Assembly (NCBI GenBank): GCA_036245805.1
Contig: BTRK01000005.1
Span: 2,418,001 to 2,482,000, forward strand
Length of the DNA stretch: 64,000 bases
From: Pristionchus mayeri
Taxonomy: Eukaryota; Nematoda; Chromadorea; Rhabditida; Neodiplogasteridae
Reading direction: 5' to 3'
Part shown: in pieces, positions 34,710 to 46,844 of the stretch
Layout of the letters: each line of letters begins with the position of its first letter
Position numbering within the stretch: position 1 is the first letter of the stretch
The notes under the pieces: model-generated
What the model was told of the DNA's origin: nothing
Database searches by the model: none
Seen by the model: only the letters and a program-made list of their open reading frames with translations
Translations under genes and position numbers: made by a program

Positions 34710-35804
34710 CACTGAGTGATGATGACAGGAAGAATTGAAGTGAAGAAAGGAAGGGGCGGCTATTGAGGGCTGGCTTATCAGTGAAAAAGTAATGACTCAT
34801 TTCATCGTACGCGCCCATTCTTCACTCAGACATGTGCGGCAGGATGATATTCCTTGCGAAACCATTCCTAGTCGGAATACAATGCTCACGATAAGGCGCA
34901 AGGCGCCAGGTTCGCTGCCCCTTATCTCTTTAAACAGATACCTGAGACTGAGTGTAGTGACTAGAGTGTAGCGCACCCAGAATGTGCCGTAAATTTCATC
35001 AAAATATCAAAGTGTTCCAAATACCATTCTTGCCCTAGTTCAATTGAATTTGTTTAAAGTAAACTTTTTCCCGGAGTGTTCTTGTTACTTACGTGCCCTA
35101 AATATCCGGGCAGGAAATCCAACACGATTTTGCAAAACGATGACTCATGTAAAGTCAGTGAGGAAGACATTTAAATTAAGAGCCTCATTAGATTTCTTCT
35201 TCCGCTATGGCTTACTCTGAAAAATCTGCTCACCTAAACCATGAAAAAAATGGAATTTGAAAAAAATCATGAAGAAAGAAGCCAGGATAACTATGCAAAA
35301 ATCACTGGGCTCGTATTGAAGTCGGCACTCTACGCAACGCTCACTCTAAAGTGTTCCGTATTGCACTGCGTAATGTGTACTAGTGATGGTATCTTATTGT
35401 TCCAAATCTAGAAGCCCCTTTAGTCCAAGAAGATGTGAAGCCAGAACAACTCCGCATAGTGCATCCTTGTTGAGGGACGATGAATTGCTGATCCCAGTGA
35501 TGGTCATTTTGACCATTCGTGTGATGTGTCAGCCAATCAATGACAAATTTCAGACCATTTCCATTTGTTATGTGAACCAGAAATTACTGTGATCCAAAGT
35601 CACTCTGAAGTCAACAGAGATTCTAACATGAAAACAATCATACTTACGGCACTGAAATTATTGAGGAGAGAAAATGACAATGAGCAGATAAAATTGAAGA
35701 TGTTTATATAATGATAAGATAATGAGTGGACTACACAATGATTCACCGAGCAGTCGACATATTTTAAATTTTAAATTGGGAAAAAATAGTGCAAAAGCAA
35801 TCTA

Positions 35805-36695
35805 TTAGGTTGATGCAAAAGTTTCTTTACAAGGCATTTTTAAATTTTTGTCGCGAATGCTTAGCTTCTACGAAAGCCCACGCTGGGATTATTTTAGGTA
35901 GTATTAGACCACTACGATCATTGGTTTCTATCGAATCGATCGAACGTCGTTCGGTAGAAAAATATTGAAAATGTGCAAATTTTCGATTTTGTATGTCCTC
36001 TGCAAAATCAATCTGGAAATTAAAACCAATGAAGTCCCACTTCCGTTCTTTTGAGAAGTTATTCAGCAAAGGTTGTTGCGTCATTTTATCAATTGAATTC
36101 ATAGTTTCGAAACCTCTCGGAAAAATTGTGATGCGAAATATACCGTTTTAGTCGTCAAAAATTCGAAATTTGAATATTGGGAAATGCGACTCTAGAGGGG
36201 AACAAGGAATCTTCATCACCTTTCTATGGTAGCTTCATTATTAGAAGGTATTCTGATTTAAAACAGCTGGAGACCATTTGGTACAACATCAGAAATGTTG
36301 AGCGCGAATACACCAATCCTTCAAGTTGGACGAACTCGAAAATCTGAAATTTGTGCCTCGCTAGACCAACGATTGCATGAATGATTCGGCGCTCTTCTCA
36401 CACTAAGATGCCTAATCATTATGCTTTTCAAAAATTGTGTTGTTATTGCGTTATCATTACTGCGAAAAGTATACCGATCCGTCAAATAATCCCACTGAAA
36501 TTTCAACTTTGTGATTTTGGCAGCTTATCATGTACGTGTACTTGATTGATCAGGTATGAACTAGTGTGCGCTAATGAGAGTAAGTATCCACTAATAAAAT
36601 GCAAAAACCCATATGAGTATAGTTCAAGAGAGAAGGAAGAAGTAATCCGAAAATGCAAAAATAAAATTTGTAAAGAAACTTTTGCATCAACCTGA
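35805..36695. mobile_element. Non-autonomous mariner-like element, copy 1
   Basis: The 26-bp terminal inverted repeat begins AGGTTGATGCAAAAGTTTCT, with TA outside each end (35803-35804, 36696-36697). The 0.89-kb interior is homologous, in opposite orientation, to the copy at 43319-44216. No transposase is evident; the 91-codon minus-strand frame inside is not preserved in the other copy. Confidence 0.85.
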
Positions 36696-36746
36696 TAATT
36701 AAGGACACCTTAGCTGCAAAAATCAGCTTTCATTGAGAATTATTAT

Positions 36747-38743
36747 ATGAGATGAATCGCGAGAGAATCGACCACGCCGCGGCGGTAGGAATCAAGTTTG
36801 TCCTATCCTGAAACAAATTTGGCTACAAGTACTTCAAATGATGCCCTTTCAAACTGCGTCGTCAGAATTTCGATAACTGCCGTCATCTTCGAGATTCAGA
36901 AGGCCAAAGATGGTACTATCACTTTTCGAGAGTTAAATCGCGCACACTTAAATGATCATAATTTCCTTTGAAATAAAGATAGAAGGTCGTTCTTTGTTTC
37001 AGATGAAAGCTATCATCATGCACTACAACTTTTATGTTGAGGTCATCATTCCTGGACCTCATCCTGGTGAGGGGCTGTCGGGTGAACCAAAACTTTCGTA
37101 ACTTTGGAAATCGGAAAAAATTTCTGAGTTTTCATGCTTAAGTTGTAGTACATATACGTGCCTCACTTCTCCCCAAAAATGAGCAAAATCGGGGCATAGA
37201 AAAAAAAGGGCGCGCACTTTCGTGATGCGACCCCAATATGAGTTACGGACTCGAATACTTCCGTATCTTCAATTACCCTTATTTGCACTCAGAATCATCC
37301 AAAAACATCCAAAAGAATATTTAAAATTGTTTCCGCCCACAGTTTAACACTGTCATGGGCCATAAAAGCTCACATGACCCAAAACTTCAAAATCGATATT
37401 TTGATCTATTCTAACTTGGCGGGTGGGCCCTAATGCACTAAATGGGTTTCAAATAATGCAGTAATGTACCTCTAAACTATTCCAAGAAAGGGGGCATCTA
37501 TAAATATGATTTTTTCATCCGAGGAATTGAAGGAAAGGCGTAAAACTCTACATTAGGTAAAAGTAGTCGTAGAAATATGGCTTATGGCTAGAAATGTAGA
37601 GTGGAAAGAGCTAAACATTTCATCTGTTGAAAGTGAGTCTCTATTTTGTCGTTCAAGCGTGCTACAGAGCTTTGAAGATGGCCAGAAAGAGGCTAGAATC
37701 CCCGGAGAGCGCGCGCTCTAACCGTCTGCCCCTCTCGCCGCCTGACCTCCCTCTCCCTCCCCTCTATTTACCGCTCTCCCGAGCGCCTCTTCCGTCGTTT
37801 TCTGCCATCTTCTAAGCCCTGTAGCACGCTTCAACGACAAGATAGAGACTCACTTTCAACAGATGAAATGTTTAGCTCTTTCCACTCTACATTTATAGCC
37901 ATAAGACACATCTCTACGACTACTTTTACCTAATGTATAGTTTTGCGCCTTTCCTTCAATTCCTCGGATGAAAAATCATATTTATAGATGCCCCCTTTCT
38001 TGGAATAGTTTAGAGGTACATTACTGCATTATTTGAAACCCATTTAGTGCATTAGGGCCCACCCGCCAAGTTAGAATATATCAAAATATCGATTTTGAAG
38101 TTTTGGGTCATGTGAGCTTTTATGACCCATGACAGTGTTAAACTATGGGCGGAAACAATTTTAAATATTGGATGTTTTTGGATGATTCTGAGTGCAAATA
38201 AGGGTAATTGAAGATACGGAAGTATTCGAGTCCGTAACTCATATTGGGGTCGCATCACGAAAGTGCGCGCCCTTTTTTTTCTATGCCCCGATTTTGCTCA
38301 TTTTTGGGGAGAAGTGAGGCACGTATATGTACTACAACTTAAGCATGAAAACTCAGAAAGTTTTTCCGATTTTCAAAGTTACGAAAGTTTTGGTTCACCC
38401 GACCGCCCCTCACCAGGATGAGGTCCAGGAATGATGACCTCAACATAAAAGTTGTAGTGCATGATGATAGCTTTCATCTGAAACAAAGAACGACCTTCTA
38501 TCTTTATTTCAAAGGGAATTATGATCATTTAAGTGTGCGCGATTTAACTCTCGAAAAGTGATAGTACCATCTTTGGCCTTCTGAATCTTGACGATGACGG
38601 CAGTTATCGAAATTCTGACGACGCAGTTTGAAAGAGTATCATTTGAAGTACTTGTACCCAAATTTGTTTCAGGATAGGACAAACTTGATTCCTACCGCCG
38701 CTCACCCCCTCAAATGGTCGATTCTCTCGCGATTCCTCTCATA
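36747..38743. repeat. 2-kb near-perfect foldback (arms about 0.92 kb)
   Basis: Left arm 36747-37670 is the inverted complement of 37825-38743. For example GGTAGGAATCAAGTTTGTCC near 36784 pairs with GGACAAACTTGATTCCTACC near 38677. Mismatches are only a few per hundred bases. The spacer of about 150 bp is GC- and CT-rich. Outer ends read ATATGAGA(T/G)GAATCGCGAG. ORFs within it are mirror shadows. Confidence 0.9.
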
Positions 38744-39156
38744 TGTTGTGTATGGTACTATGGTTAGGAAACGCAGTTTCAAAGTTGCAAAGTGATTTCA
38801 AATTCTAATTGGATATTTATCAGATGACCACTTCCGGATAAGGATTGGAATGCCGATCTTCAATTCACTACTTCTTTTCCTTGTGCTCAATTCCAACCTT
38901 CGGGCATTGATAATTGCACACCCCCCGCTCCCTCTGAAATTAGCAGGCTTAAGCTTGAAAAGTTCTAACAATCATGAGTATTGCCATAGGGAAAACAGTA
39001 AACTAGAAAAGAGGGATTCCCAAGATTCTTTTAGTTTCGAAAAAAAATTATGCCTTGTGTCTTCCGAGCGAATAATTGGATGGTACTAAACCTCATAATG
39101 GAAATGGATTTGATCAAAACTATACTATATTGAGTAATAAAAACAAGTTGAGCAGA

Positions 39157-41932
39157 TCAAGAGCATATTATGCAATCTAAAGTTAGTTTCAAACGGACGT
39201 GGAACTGCTGGAAGATGATCTGGATGAGACCGAGGTAGTCCTCCTCGGTTCTGATCGCTCCGTTCCTGCACTTCCGAACCCACTTGACGATGCTCGACAC
39301 CTCAAGTGCTTTGTTTTTTAAAGCGCAAAAGTCGAATATCTGAATAATTTTCCATGAGATTTATAGTCAAATATCAGATTTTTTGCAATGATCTTTACAT
39401 CGCGAAAGCTCATTTCGTTGCCAAAAATACATCCAATACCGAGACCTGTGGATCTCCCTTGTAGAGGAGAGTCCCAAGAACGTCAGCAGCCACGAGGGCG
39501 GAGGCAAGGGAGAGGCCGAGGTTCTCGTCGAGGAAGACTATAGGGACGACGCCCACCTTGCCGTATCTCTTCTCCAACTGGAATGCATATATAAAATATA
39601 TTTTATATAAATACAAATAAAATATATAAATACATATAAATATATGAATAAAAATTTTTTTCTGGCACCTTATGATTGTTGATATAAGAGCGCAATATCA
39701 GCACAGAACAGTGGGGCAATTCGAATATGTTAAGGGTAAGTTAAGGTAAGGTTAATTTTAAGGTTAAGGTGGACTATGATAATTAGGAGTGTTTGCCACC
39801 TTCGAGATGTGATTGAGGAAGAGCCAGCTGCCCTTGTCCTCTCTAGCGACGTACACCCTCTGAATTTAAAAAAAGTATGACAAGAATAATTGGAGTAGGT
39901 TGCTAGATAGCAACTAGAACGACCACTTCCAAAATGTTGAACATTATGAAAATTTTAAATGTTATCACCAACAAACGGTTCGATACCACAAAAAGTGCTC
40001 ACATGTGGTTGCTCATCTTTCTGCAGTGAACACTTCCTCCAAACTGACAAGACCGGTCCTTCTTCCCACAGAACCCATTCGTCAAACTGCGAAAAAAATC
40101 GATCGTTTATATAATTATTATATGTAAAAATAATATTTAAAAAATAAAGAACAAAATCTTACCTTGATACACTTCACATTCATATTCCCGTACACTCTGA
40201 CTTCTTCCTCTTCAGCAACCGGCCATATTTCATTCGGATGATCGGCAACCTTCAAAAAATATTTTTAAAATAAACATTTAAAAAATAATATCAGTATTGT
40301 TGTGCATTGAAGCGTACTTCTCCCTTACAGTTCAATGCATCAATCAGAAATGCCTTCGCCGATAGGGGAATTATGTTCAAGTGGTGATCGATTGAAGAGT
40401 TCTACCTTCTTCCTTTTCGGCCCCAGCAGTGCCACACACAGTGCCTTCTGCTCCCAGACCATCTGCCAGAAGTCCTCCATCGTAGATTCCATCGGGACCT
40501 TAAGCAATAAGGTAAGGATAAGGACCGGCTTGAGGCTAAGGCCATGGCCTAGGGCATGAGGACGACCGTACCTGAGTGACGATGTACTTTCGATCGAGGT
40601 GCTGGAGGTCGTACATCCACGACGCATCGATGTACGTCTTCTTGTCGCCCAACTCAACCCGGCTCTCATCCAAACAAGTCACGAATTCCTCAACAAATGT
40701 TCACGGTTTTACAATTTTTACTTTTTTTCGATTTTCGAAAAGTGTGCGCGCAATTTAGAAACATAATTGATCAGCCGTCTACCGTACCTCTCCGTATACA
40801 GCAGTCAATTTGCATTCCTCTACCGTACCTTCCCTGCTCTTGGTGTGCTAACGGTAGTCAACCGTGCCTTGTCCCTGTTCTTGGTGGGATTCTCATCGAA
40901 GGCGCGATGCTCGAACTGTGGATTCTTGTATCCCTCGACCTCCTGCTTGAACTCCGCCTTGATTCCATCGACGCCTGAGTGATTGCATGTAGTAGCTATC
41001 GACAAAATCGGTAATTGGTTAATTAGATAGTTAATTAGAAGATAGCCTTCTTGAACTCTATCTGGGCATAGCCTCTTTTCCCCTCCAATCCCTACCCAGA
41101 TCCGCGTAGTGCTTCATGAATCTCATGAATTCTTCGGCGTTCTTCCTCCTCACATCACCCCATCCCTTCTTCGAGTGCCACAGCCCTTCCCTGCACGCGT
41201 ACTCGGGCTCTTCCTGCAAGCACGTCCAACTAGTGATGCCAAAACGGCGCGCTCTCTCCTCGTTTCACACGCTCTCTCGCTCTGTCTGACCGGTGAGAGA
41301 GCGTGTGAAACGAGGAGAGCACGCGCCGTTTTGGCATCACAACTTCCAACTACGCACCACACAGGCACATGCTCGGCACTTCTTCGATTCTTAACCCACC
41401 CCACCTCCCTCCCGTATCATTCCTCATCCCTCCCTGTCGATGAGGGGTTGTGCGGGCGAAAATCAGGGATAGATACGTAGAAATGAGTGGGAAGGGAGCA
41501 AATATCGAAAAAGTGCAACTAGTTTACCCCCCATATGAGCATATGAGCAACAGTATCCTTGCAGTGTGCCTACAGAACCCCATAACTTTACAAAAAATCC
41601 GTTTTTTCCAAGTGATTTGAACTTAGCCAATGCTACACAAATTGGGCGGAAACCGTACAATGTTTTCGGATTGCCTAATCTTGAGTGCCCTGTCCTTTGC
41701 GGTCCTCTTCTTAGGAGAGGCACGAGTCTCAACTTGAGACTTCTTATTCCCCTTCTTCTTGTCCGTCCGCTTCACCTGAGCAAATTACATATATTTTCAA
41801 AAAATAAAAATACTAAATAAAATAATAAATAATAAAAATAAAAATACGACATCGTTGTAAACAGCGGTGAGAAAAGGGGAAAAAAGAAATAAATAAATAA
41901 ACCGAATTAGTGATGTCGGCGACGGATTTCAT
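39157..41932 (-). CDS. Protein-tyrosine-phosphatase-like protein, catalytically dead
   Basis: Eleven in-phase exons (41903-41932, 41659-41775, 41096-41213, 40853-40974, 40572-40688, 40406-40498, 40163-40249, 40003-40086, 39800-39859, 39446-39577, 39157-39339) give 380 aa. A basic Lys-rich N-terminus precedes a PTP domain recognisable by NRDKARLTT, YIDASWM, RKYIVTQVPMESTMEDFWQM, W-P near VADHPNEIWPV, and the C-terminal helices VSSIVKWVRKCRNG...TEEDYLGLIQIIFQQ. Where active PTPs have the HCxxGxGR phosphate-binding loop, this protein reads PIVFLDENLGLSLASALVAAD. The catalytic Cys and the Arg are both Leu, and no WPD motif is evident in exon 9 (GSWLFLNHISK). It resembles the large nematode PTP expansion, many members of which are germline-expressed pseudophosphatases. 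A binding or scaffold role is inferred. The first exon (10 codons) is the least certain. Confidence 0.78.
41233..41340. repeat. CTCTC-type hairpin MITE
   Basis: A perfect palindrome of about 108 bp (GTGATGCCAAAACGGCGCGC against GCGCGCCGTTTTGGCATCAC allowing a 1-base indel), in the intron between exons 2 and 3 of the phosphatase-like gene. The arm is almost identical to that of the copy at 53711. Confidence 0.88.
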
Positions 41933-42712
41933 CGCGCCCCGCCGACCTCGGAGGGAGAAAAGAGTGGAAATGAACGGAGAAGAGGGAGAGGAGATCGAAC
42001 AAAGGACGATAATTGAGTTAGTGGATTCGAATAATAAGATATTTGAAATTAATTTTCGCACGTTTCATGCTCCTCGTTTTGATTTACGCCACGCAATTTG
42101 CAATACCCAGTTCAAGCCTAGATATTGCGCCGGATAAAGGGGGAGGAGGATAGGTACAAGGAAGTTTGGATTGGAAGAGACGATCCTATCCATGCTTTGG
42201 GCGACATTATAAACCCAAAATGTGAATATCAGAGCTGAATGTTCAAGCGAGATACGCGCGAGGATACTGTAATGGGTACTGTAAAAAAATGACAGGAGAG
42301 TGCTGCGAAAACATTTCGCAGCTCGCGCCTTCTCACTGTCTGCTCTCACCTCACTCTCGTTCGAATCACCATGCATGCATTTATCAAGTTATTCCCATGA
42401 ACATTTCAGCATCTCGAAGTATTGATCGCCTTTCGCAGACATGTGCGACTCGGGAATCACGATTGTTCGCGACGTTCTGAACACATGTATTTACGCAAAT
42501 ATAAGTGGCTAATTAACTCCCGCATAGATCATCGTAAAATAAACCAGTAAAAAACAGTGCAAACCTTTGGAAAATCATTGAATAGAGTCTTGTACGCTGT
42601 TTTTCGTGCTTGAGAAGAAGGAAAGTCGCGCCGGTGCCATTCAGCAGCAGTTGCAACTCAAATTTGCCCAATTTTTTTAACTGGATGAGGGTCGAGATTT
42701 CAGCGTAATCAT

Positions 42713-42772
42713 ACAGTAATCATACCGTAATCATACCGTAATCATACCGTAAGCATACCGTAATCCACGTTG
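42713..42772. repeat. 11-bp tandem repeat made of a splice donor site
   Basis: On the minus strand the end of receptor A exon 10 plus its donor (GATTACG|GTATG) is repeated about five times in tandem as GATTACGGTAT-type units. Only the first unit is in the phase-correct exon end (42759). Confidence 0.8.
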
Positions 42773-43318
42773 TGTCAACAATGTAGAATAAGCCTGAATT
42801 CTCGATTCCGAATGTAAATGTCCACATCATTATGGATGTTATTATCTGTAATTTGTATTTAATTAAACACAAATATAATATGTTTTGCTCCAAAATATTA
42901 AGAAAATACTTTGATGGTGAGTCCGGAGATGTAGGCCGGCATCATAGCGTGCGCTACATGGTTTGCCTCTCGCACCTGAATTATCAGAGTATTTTGAAGA
43001 CTTTTGCTGATTCAAACTTCATTTTTCTATTTATATCTTACACTCAATGCACTCAATTTTTGGAGACGATGACAAGTCAATACTTGGTAACGGCGGCGGA
43101 AATTGAATTACCAAGAAATGTCGGTCATACTTGATATCGGGCATTAAGCGAGGTTTTCGCGAATATCTTAGCATATTGGCGTCGGCAGTACACGAGAACA
43201 AAGATATTCCCCTGAATGATTGGTATTTTTTCTCCGAATTTATTCGGCAATTTCTAAAGTTTTCTTACCACGAAAGAGGTGATGTCGAGGCAGTTTTGCA
43301 GCAAAGTCGACACAAGTA

Positions 43319-44216
43319 TCAGGTTGATGCAAAAGTTTCTTTACAAATTTTCTTTTTCCGTTTTTGTGTTACCTCTTACTTCTCTCTTGAACTATGCTCA
43401 TATGAGTTTTTCTATTTTATTAGTGGGTGTGTACTCTCATTATCGGACACTAGTTCACATCTGACCAATCAAGTACACATGCATGATAAGCTGCCACAAT
43501 CACACAATTTAAATTTTCGTGGGATTGTTTGATGGATCATCATAATTTTCGCAGTAATGATAACACAACAATAACACAATTTTTGTAAAGCATGATGGCT
43601 AGGTATCTTAATGTGAGAATCGCGCCTGATCATTCATGAAATCACTGGTCCATAGAGGCACACATTTCGGATTTTTGAGTTCGTGAGACTTGAAGGATTG
43701 GTTTATTCGCGCTAAACATTTCTGATGTTGTGCCATATGGTCTCAAACGGTTTGAAATCAGAAGAACTTCTCACACTGAAGCTACCATAGAAAGATTATG
43801 AAGATTCGTTGTTCCTCTCAAGAACCGCATTTCCCATTATACAGATTTCGAATTTTTGATGACGAAAACGGGATATTTCGCATCACAAAATTTCCGGGAG
43901 GTTCCGAAACTATGATTTCAATTGATCATATTACATAACAACCTTTAGTAATTAACTTCTCAAAAGAACGGAAGTGGGATTTTATAGGTTTTAATTTTCA
44001 GATTAATTTTGCAGAAGACCCAAAAAACAGAATATTTGCACATTTTCGGTTATCAACGTTTTTCTACTGAACAACGTTCGATCGATTCGATATAAACCAA
44101 TGATTGTATTGGCCCAATACTACCTCAAATAATCCCAGCGTGGCCTTTCACAGAAGTGAAGCATTCGCGACAAAAATTTTAAAATGCCTTGTAAAGAAAC
44201 TTTTGCATCAACCTAA
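43319..44216. mobile_element. Non-autonomous mariner-like element, copy 2 (exonic)
   Basis: Ends TCAGGTTGATGCAAAAG and CTTTTGCATCAACCTAA, with TA outside each end (43317-43318, 44217-44218). It is homologous along its length to the inverted copy at 35805. It is inserted in exon 7 of chemoreceptor paralogue A; the coding bases on the two sides sum to 68, the size of the same exon in paralogues B-E. Confidence 0.87.
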
Positions 44217-44446
44217 TACTTGTGTGGTGAGAGGTCCTAATAAAGAAAGTTGGACATCACTGAAGTTACTACCAGAGTTCGATAAACGGCCCTTCTTCAT
44301 TTCAAACGCTATATCGACCGGTAGAGATGCATTGGAAATGAAGAGAGTATAACACGGTTTTCGAACTATAATCCCTACCTTTCATCGTCATACATCCGAT
44401 AACTACGCTCGTGCTTACCTGAGGACATATTGGGTCATTCGTACTA

Positions 44447-44551
44447 GTTCGAGAAACGATACCACGCTCTCTTCATTCTACACACTCTCTCGCCCATCGA
44501 TCGGTCTAGAGAGTGTGTAGAATGAAGAGAGCGTGGTATCGTTTCTCGAAC
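44447..44551. repeat. CTCTC-type hairpin MITE
   Basis: A perfect palindrome, GTTCGAGAAACGATACCACG against CGTGGTATCGTTTCTCGAAC, with the inner CATTCTACACACTCTCTCG core. It lies in the intron between exons 5 and 6 of receptor A. Confidence 0.88.
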
Positions 44552-45137
44552 TCGAACTCATTACGATAAAAGCTCACCGATATCGTGACGTACATCACAA
44601 TGTTTTTCATAGCGATCTTTGATACGTGATAATTAGCAGAGTCGCGAACGGAAGCTACACGTTCGAGCTGAAATGAGTATGTTTGATTTTGAATTAGAAT
44701 TATCAATGTTGTAATTCGAAAGGGGCAAACAACTAACCGTGATTCCAAATTCAAAGAACGTTCCAGTCGTTGATACTGCCAGCCGCGTAACAAGAATGAC
44801 CGGTCGCTCAGCTATAACTTTTTTGATTGGGCGCTCCTAACTTCCCGATCATAAATTAGCAAACTATGACCTAAATCATCATACAGTAAGTTTCACATTG
44901 ATCATAACTGAACCTTAAATTCAATGCTGATGCACAACCAACCTGGTACGAAGAAATTTTCCGGAATCTCATTGTTGTCGTACTGAGCCATTCTGAAGAC
45001 GTAGAAATAAACCATAAAGTATTCTGTCATATGGGCGACGGCCCAGAGAGTTATGAGTATACTGAAAACGTTTTAGCATTGTGGTCCATTGAAGAAATAG
45101 AGGGGTGCTGAGCAGTGCTGCACAGTGTCGCACATCA

Positions 45138-45232
45138 GGGTTGTGCCTAAAGTTTACGGTCTTTTCAATCCGCATAATCTCTAGCCGGTCAGACAGAGCG
45201 AGAGAGTATGCGGGATGAAGAGAGCACAACCC
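45138..45232. repeat. CTCTC-type hairpin MITE, one arm decayed
   Basis: GGGTTGTGC ... GCACAACCC ends, with an inner GAGAGAGTATGCGGGATGAA right arm and a mutated left arm. It lies in an intron of receptor A (between exons 2 and 3). Confidence 0.6.
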
Positions 45233-45906
45233 AGCCGCACATGAAGCCAGTGCTTGAGAGAGAAATTAAAGGAAGTGCCATCAAATGTCGACGTAGTGAG
45301 CAAATTCGAAAAAAAAAATTAAAATGATCGAACATACCGGCAGTTCGCGTGAAATGGAGCGCCTTGCACTGTGATTAGCAGCAATGTAGTGGGTATTGCG
45401 CAAAGCGTGGCTGTAGTGAGCTAGAAGTGTACGTAATGTTTGAGTTTTGCGAATGAATAAAGTTAATTTTAAAATTATGGTAAATTAGACCTCTATCGCC
45501 TGAAGAATGGGATAGAAAAGGCAGAGCTCCTTTAACTGCTCCATCTGTAGTATACTGATGATAAAAAAGATTGAAGAGAGTGAAAAATGACATGACTAGT
45601 GGCGTATTCCCGCGAAAGAAGGATGAACTTTCTGCTTGCTTGACATTTATCGAGGCTAGTGCACGAGATGTACGGAAAACTCTACTTATCTCCACACTAA
45701 ATGCACCTGGAATCGGAATTGTGCTAAATTAAACTGGCTCCGCCACATGCTACAAGTGGCAATTCCGAGGCTTGAGAAATAATCAACAGCTTCCCTTATT
45801 CAATCTATAAAATATTTTATACGCCAATAACTAATCAATTATTGTATTTTCATTTAAATGTAAACGATTTTATGTTTTGACTCTTCTCTCAATGAGGATG
45901 AAATGC

Positions 45907-46454
45907 GGGGGGTGACAAAACCGCAACCGACAAAACATCAACGGAGCGCCGTTCGCTGGGGAGTTTATGTTGTTACTTGGGAGTTGTTTCATTGTAACAA
46001 GTATGTGCTCCTCTACATCACCCTGTTTAGATCATCTAACAATTCGATCTTGAGTTTCGCTCTCAATCACCGTATAGGGAGGGGTTCATGGTCCAAAATT
46101 AAGAATTCTAGAGGAAAGTCATGGTTAGACGAACAGCAAATGATGTCACCAATATATATATCCATGTTAATGGGTTACAGTCGTCTCTGCGTTACTGTAA
46201 TATCGATTGATTACGGTACTTTGTCCCCATCATCCATGATTATCCACTAAAATTCTCAATTGTGGTCCATGAACCCCTATACGGTGATAGAGAGCGGAAC
46301 ACAAGATCGAATTGTTAGATGATCTAAACAGGGTGATATAGAGGAGCACATACATGTTACAATGAAACAACTCCCTAGTAACAAGATCAACTCCCCAGCG
46401 AACGGCGCTCCGTTGCGGTTTTGTCGGTTGCGGTTTTGTCACCCCCCCCCCCCC
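45907..46454. mobile_element. Foldback element with 8-bp target duplication
   Basis: Arms of about 190 bp (GACAAAACCGCAACCGACAA near 45914 against its complement near 46430) end in G/C homopolymer runs. A perfect octamer TGAAATGC flanks it (45899-45906, 46455-46462), so it was inserted by a hAT-like mechanism. It is intergenic between receptors A and C. Confidence 0.88.
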
Positions 46455-46844
46455 TGAAATGCGGTAGGGAATAGGCGTGTCGCTGACCTGACCGTTTGAA
46501 AATTCCTCATTTTGTACAAGAGAAGAAGAGAAGGGAATGGGGAAATGTCCGGGTTAAAATAAGAAAGCGAACATCCATTCGACTGGTCTAATTTGTATTT
46601 ATATGATCTACTGAAAATTAGACCCTACTCTTCCCAGCTTATGTCTTGCATTGTTCCGCGTAATGTGGGCGAGAGTTCGAAATTTGCGTAAATTCATATC
46701 TTTGTCTTCGCTATCCCACAACTCAACGCGAGATATATTTTAACCGAATTTCAAACTTTATCCATCAATTGCATACATAACATGTTTCTTGTTGTTCACG
46801 TATTTTTTACATAAATACATTATGCCAACTTGTACATCAAGTCT

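Larger units (their letters stand above)
34710..39156. other. Intergenic block dominated by repeats
   Basis: Holds the second flank repeat (35196-35410), a mariner-like element (35805-36695) and a 2-kb foldback (36747-38743). No exon with paralogue support was seen in the remainder. Confidence 0.6.
42389..45544 (-). pseudogene. Sre-like chemoreceptor, paralogue A, exon 7 split by a transposon
   Basis: Exons 45491-45544, 45338-45420, 44943-45061, 44738-44811, 44578-44667, 44379-44418, [44217-44234 + 43269-43318], 43131-43211, 42910-42975, 42759-42845, 42565-42656 and 42389-42476 match paralogue C exon for exon. Landmarks: start MEQLKELCLFYPILQ, EIPENFFVP, LERVASVRDSANYH, KTSLNARYQ-VREANHVAHAMMPAYISG, the last transmembrane exon FTFGIENSGLFYIVD, and the end SAKGDQYFEMLKCSWE. 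Exon 7 (GPLTT...LVSTLLQNCLDITSFV) is interrupted by an 898-bp mariner-like insertion. All other exons are open with normal splice sites, so the insertion is probably recent and may be a segregating allele. Confidence 0.8.

Noticed and set aside
35827..36102. 91-codon minus-strand ORF inside a mariner-like element
   Set aside because: The homologous stretch of the other copy (near 43930-44200) is interrupted, and it has no transposase motifs.
40335..41480. Several plus-strand ORFs of 60-123 codons
   Set aside because: They are antisense shadows of the phosphatase-like gene exons and of the palindrome at 41233.
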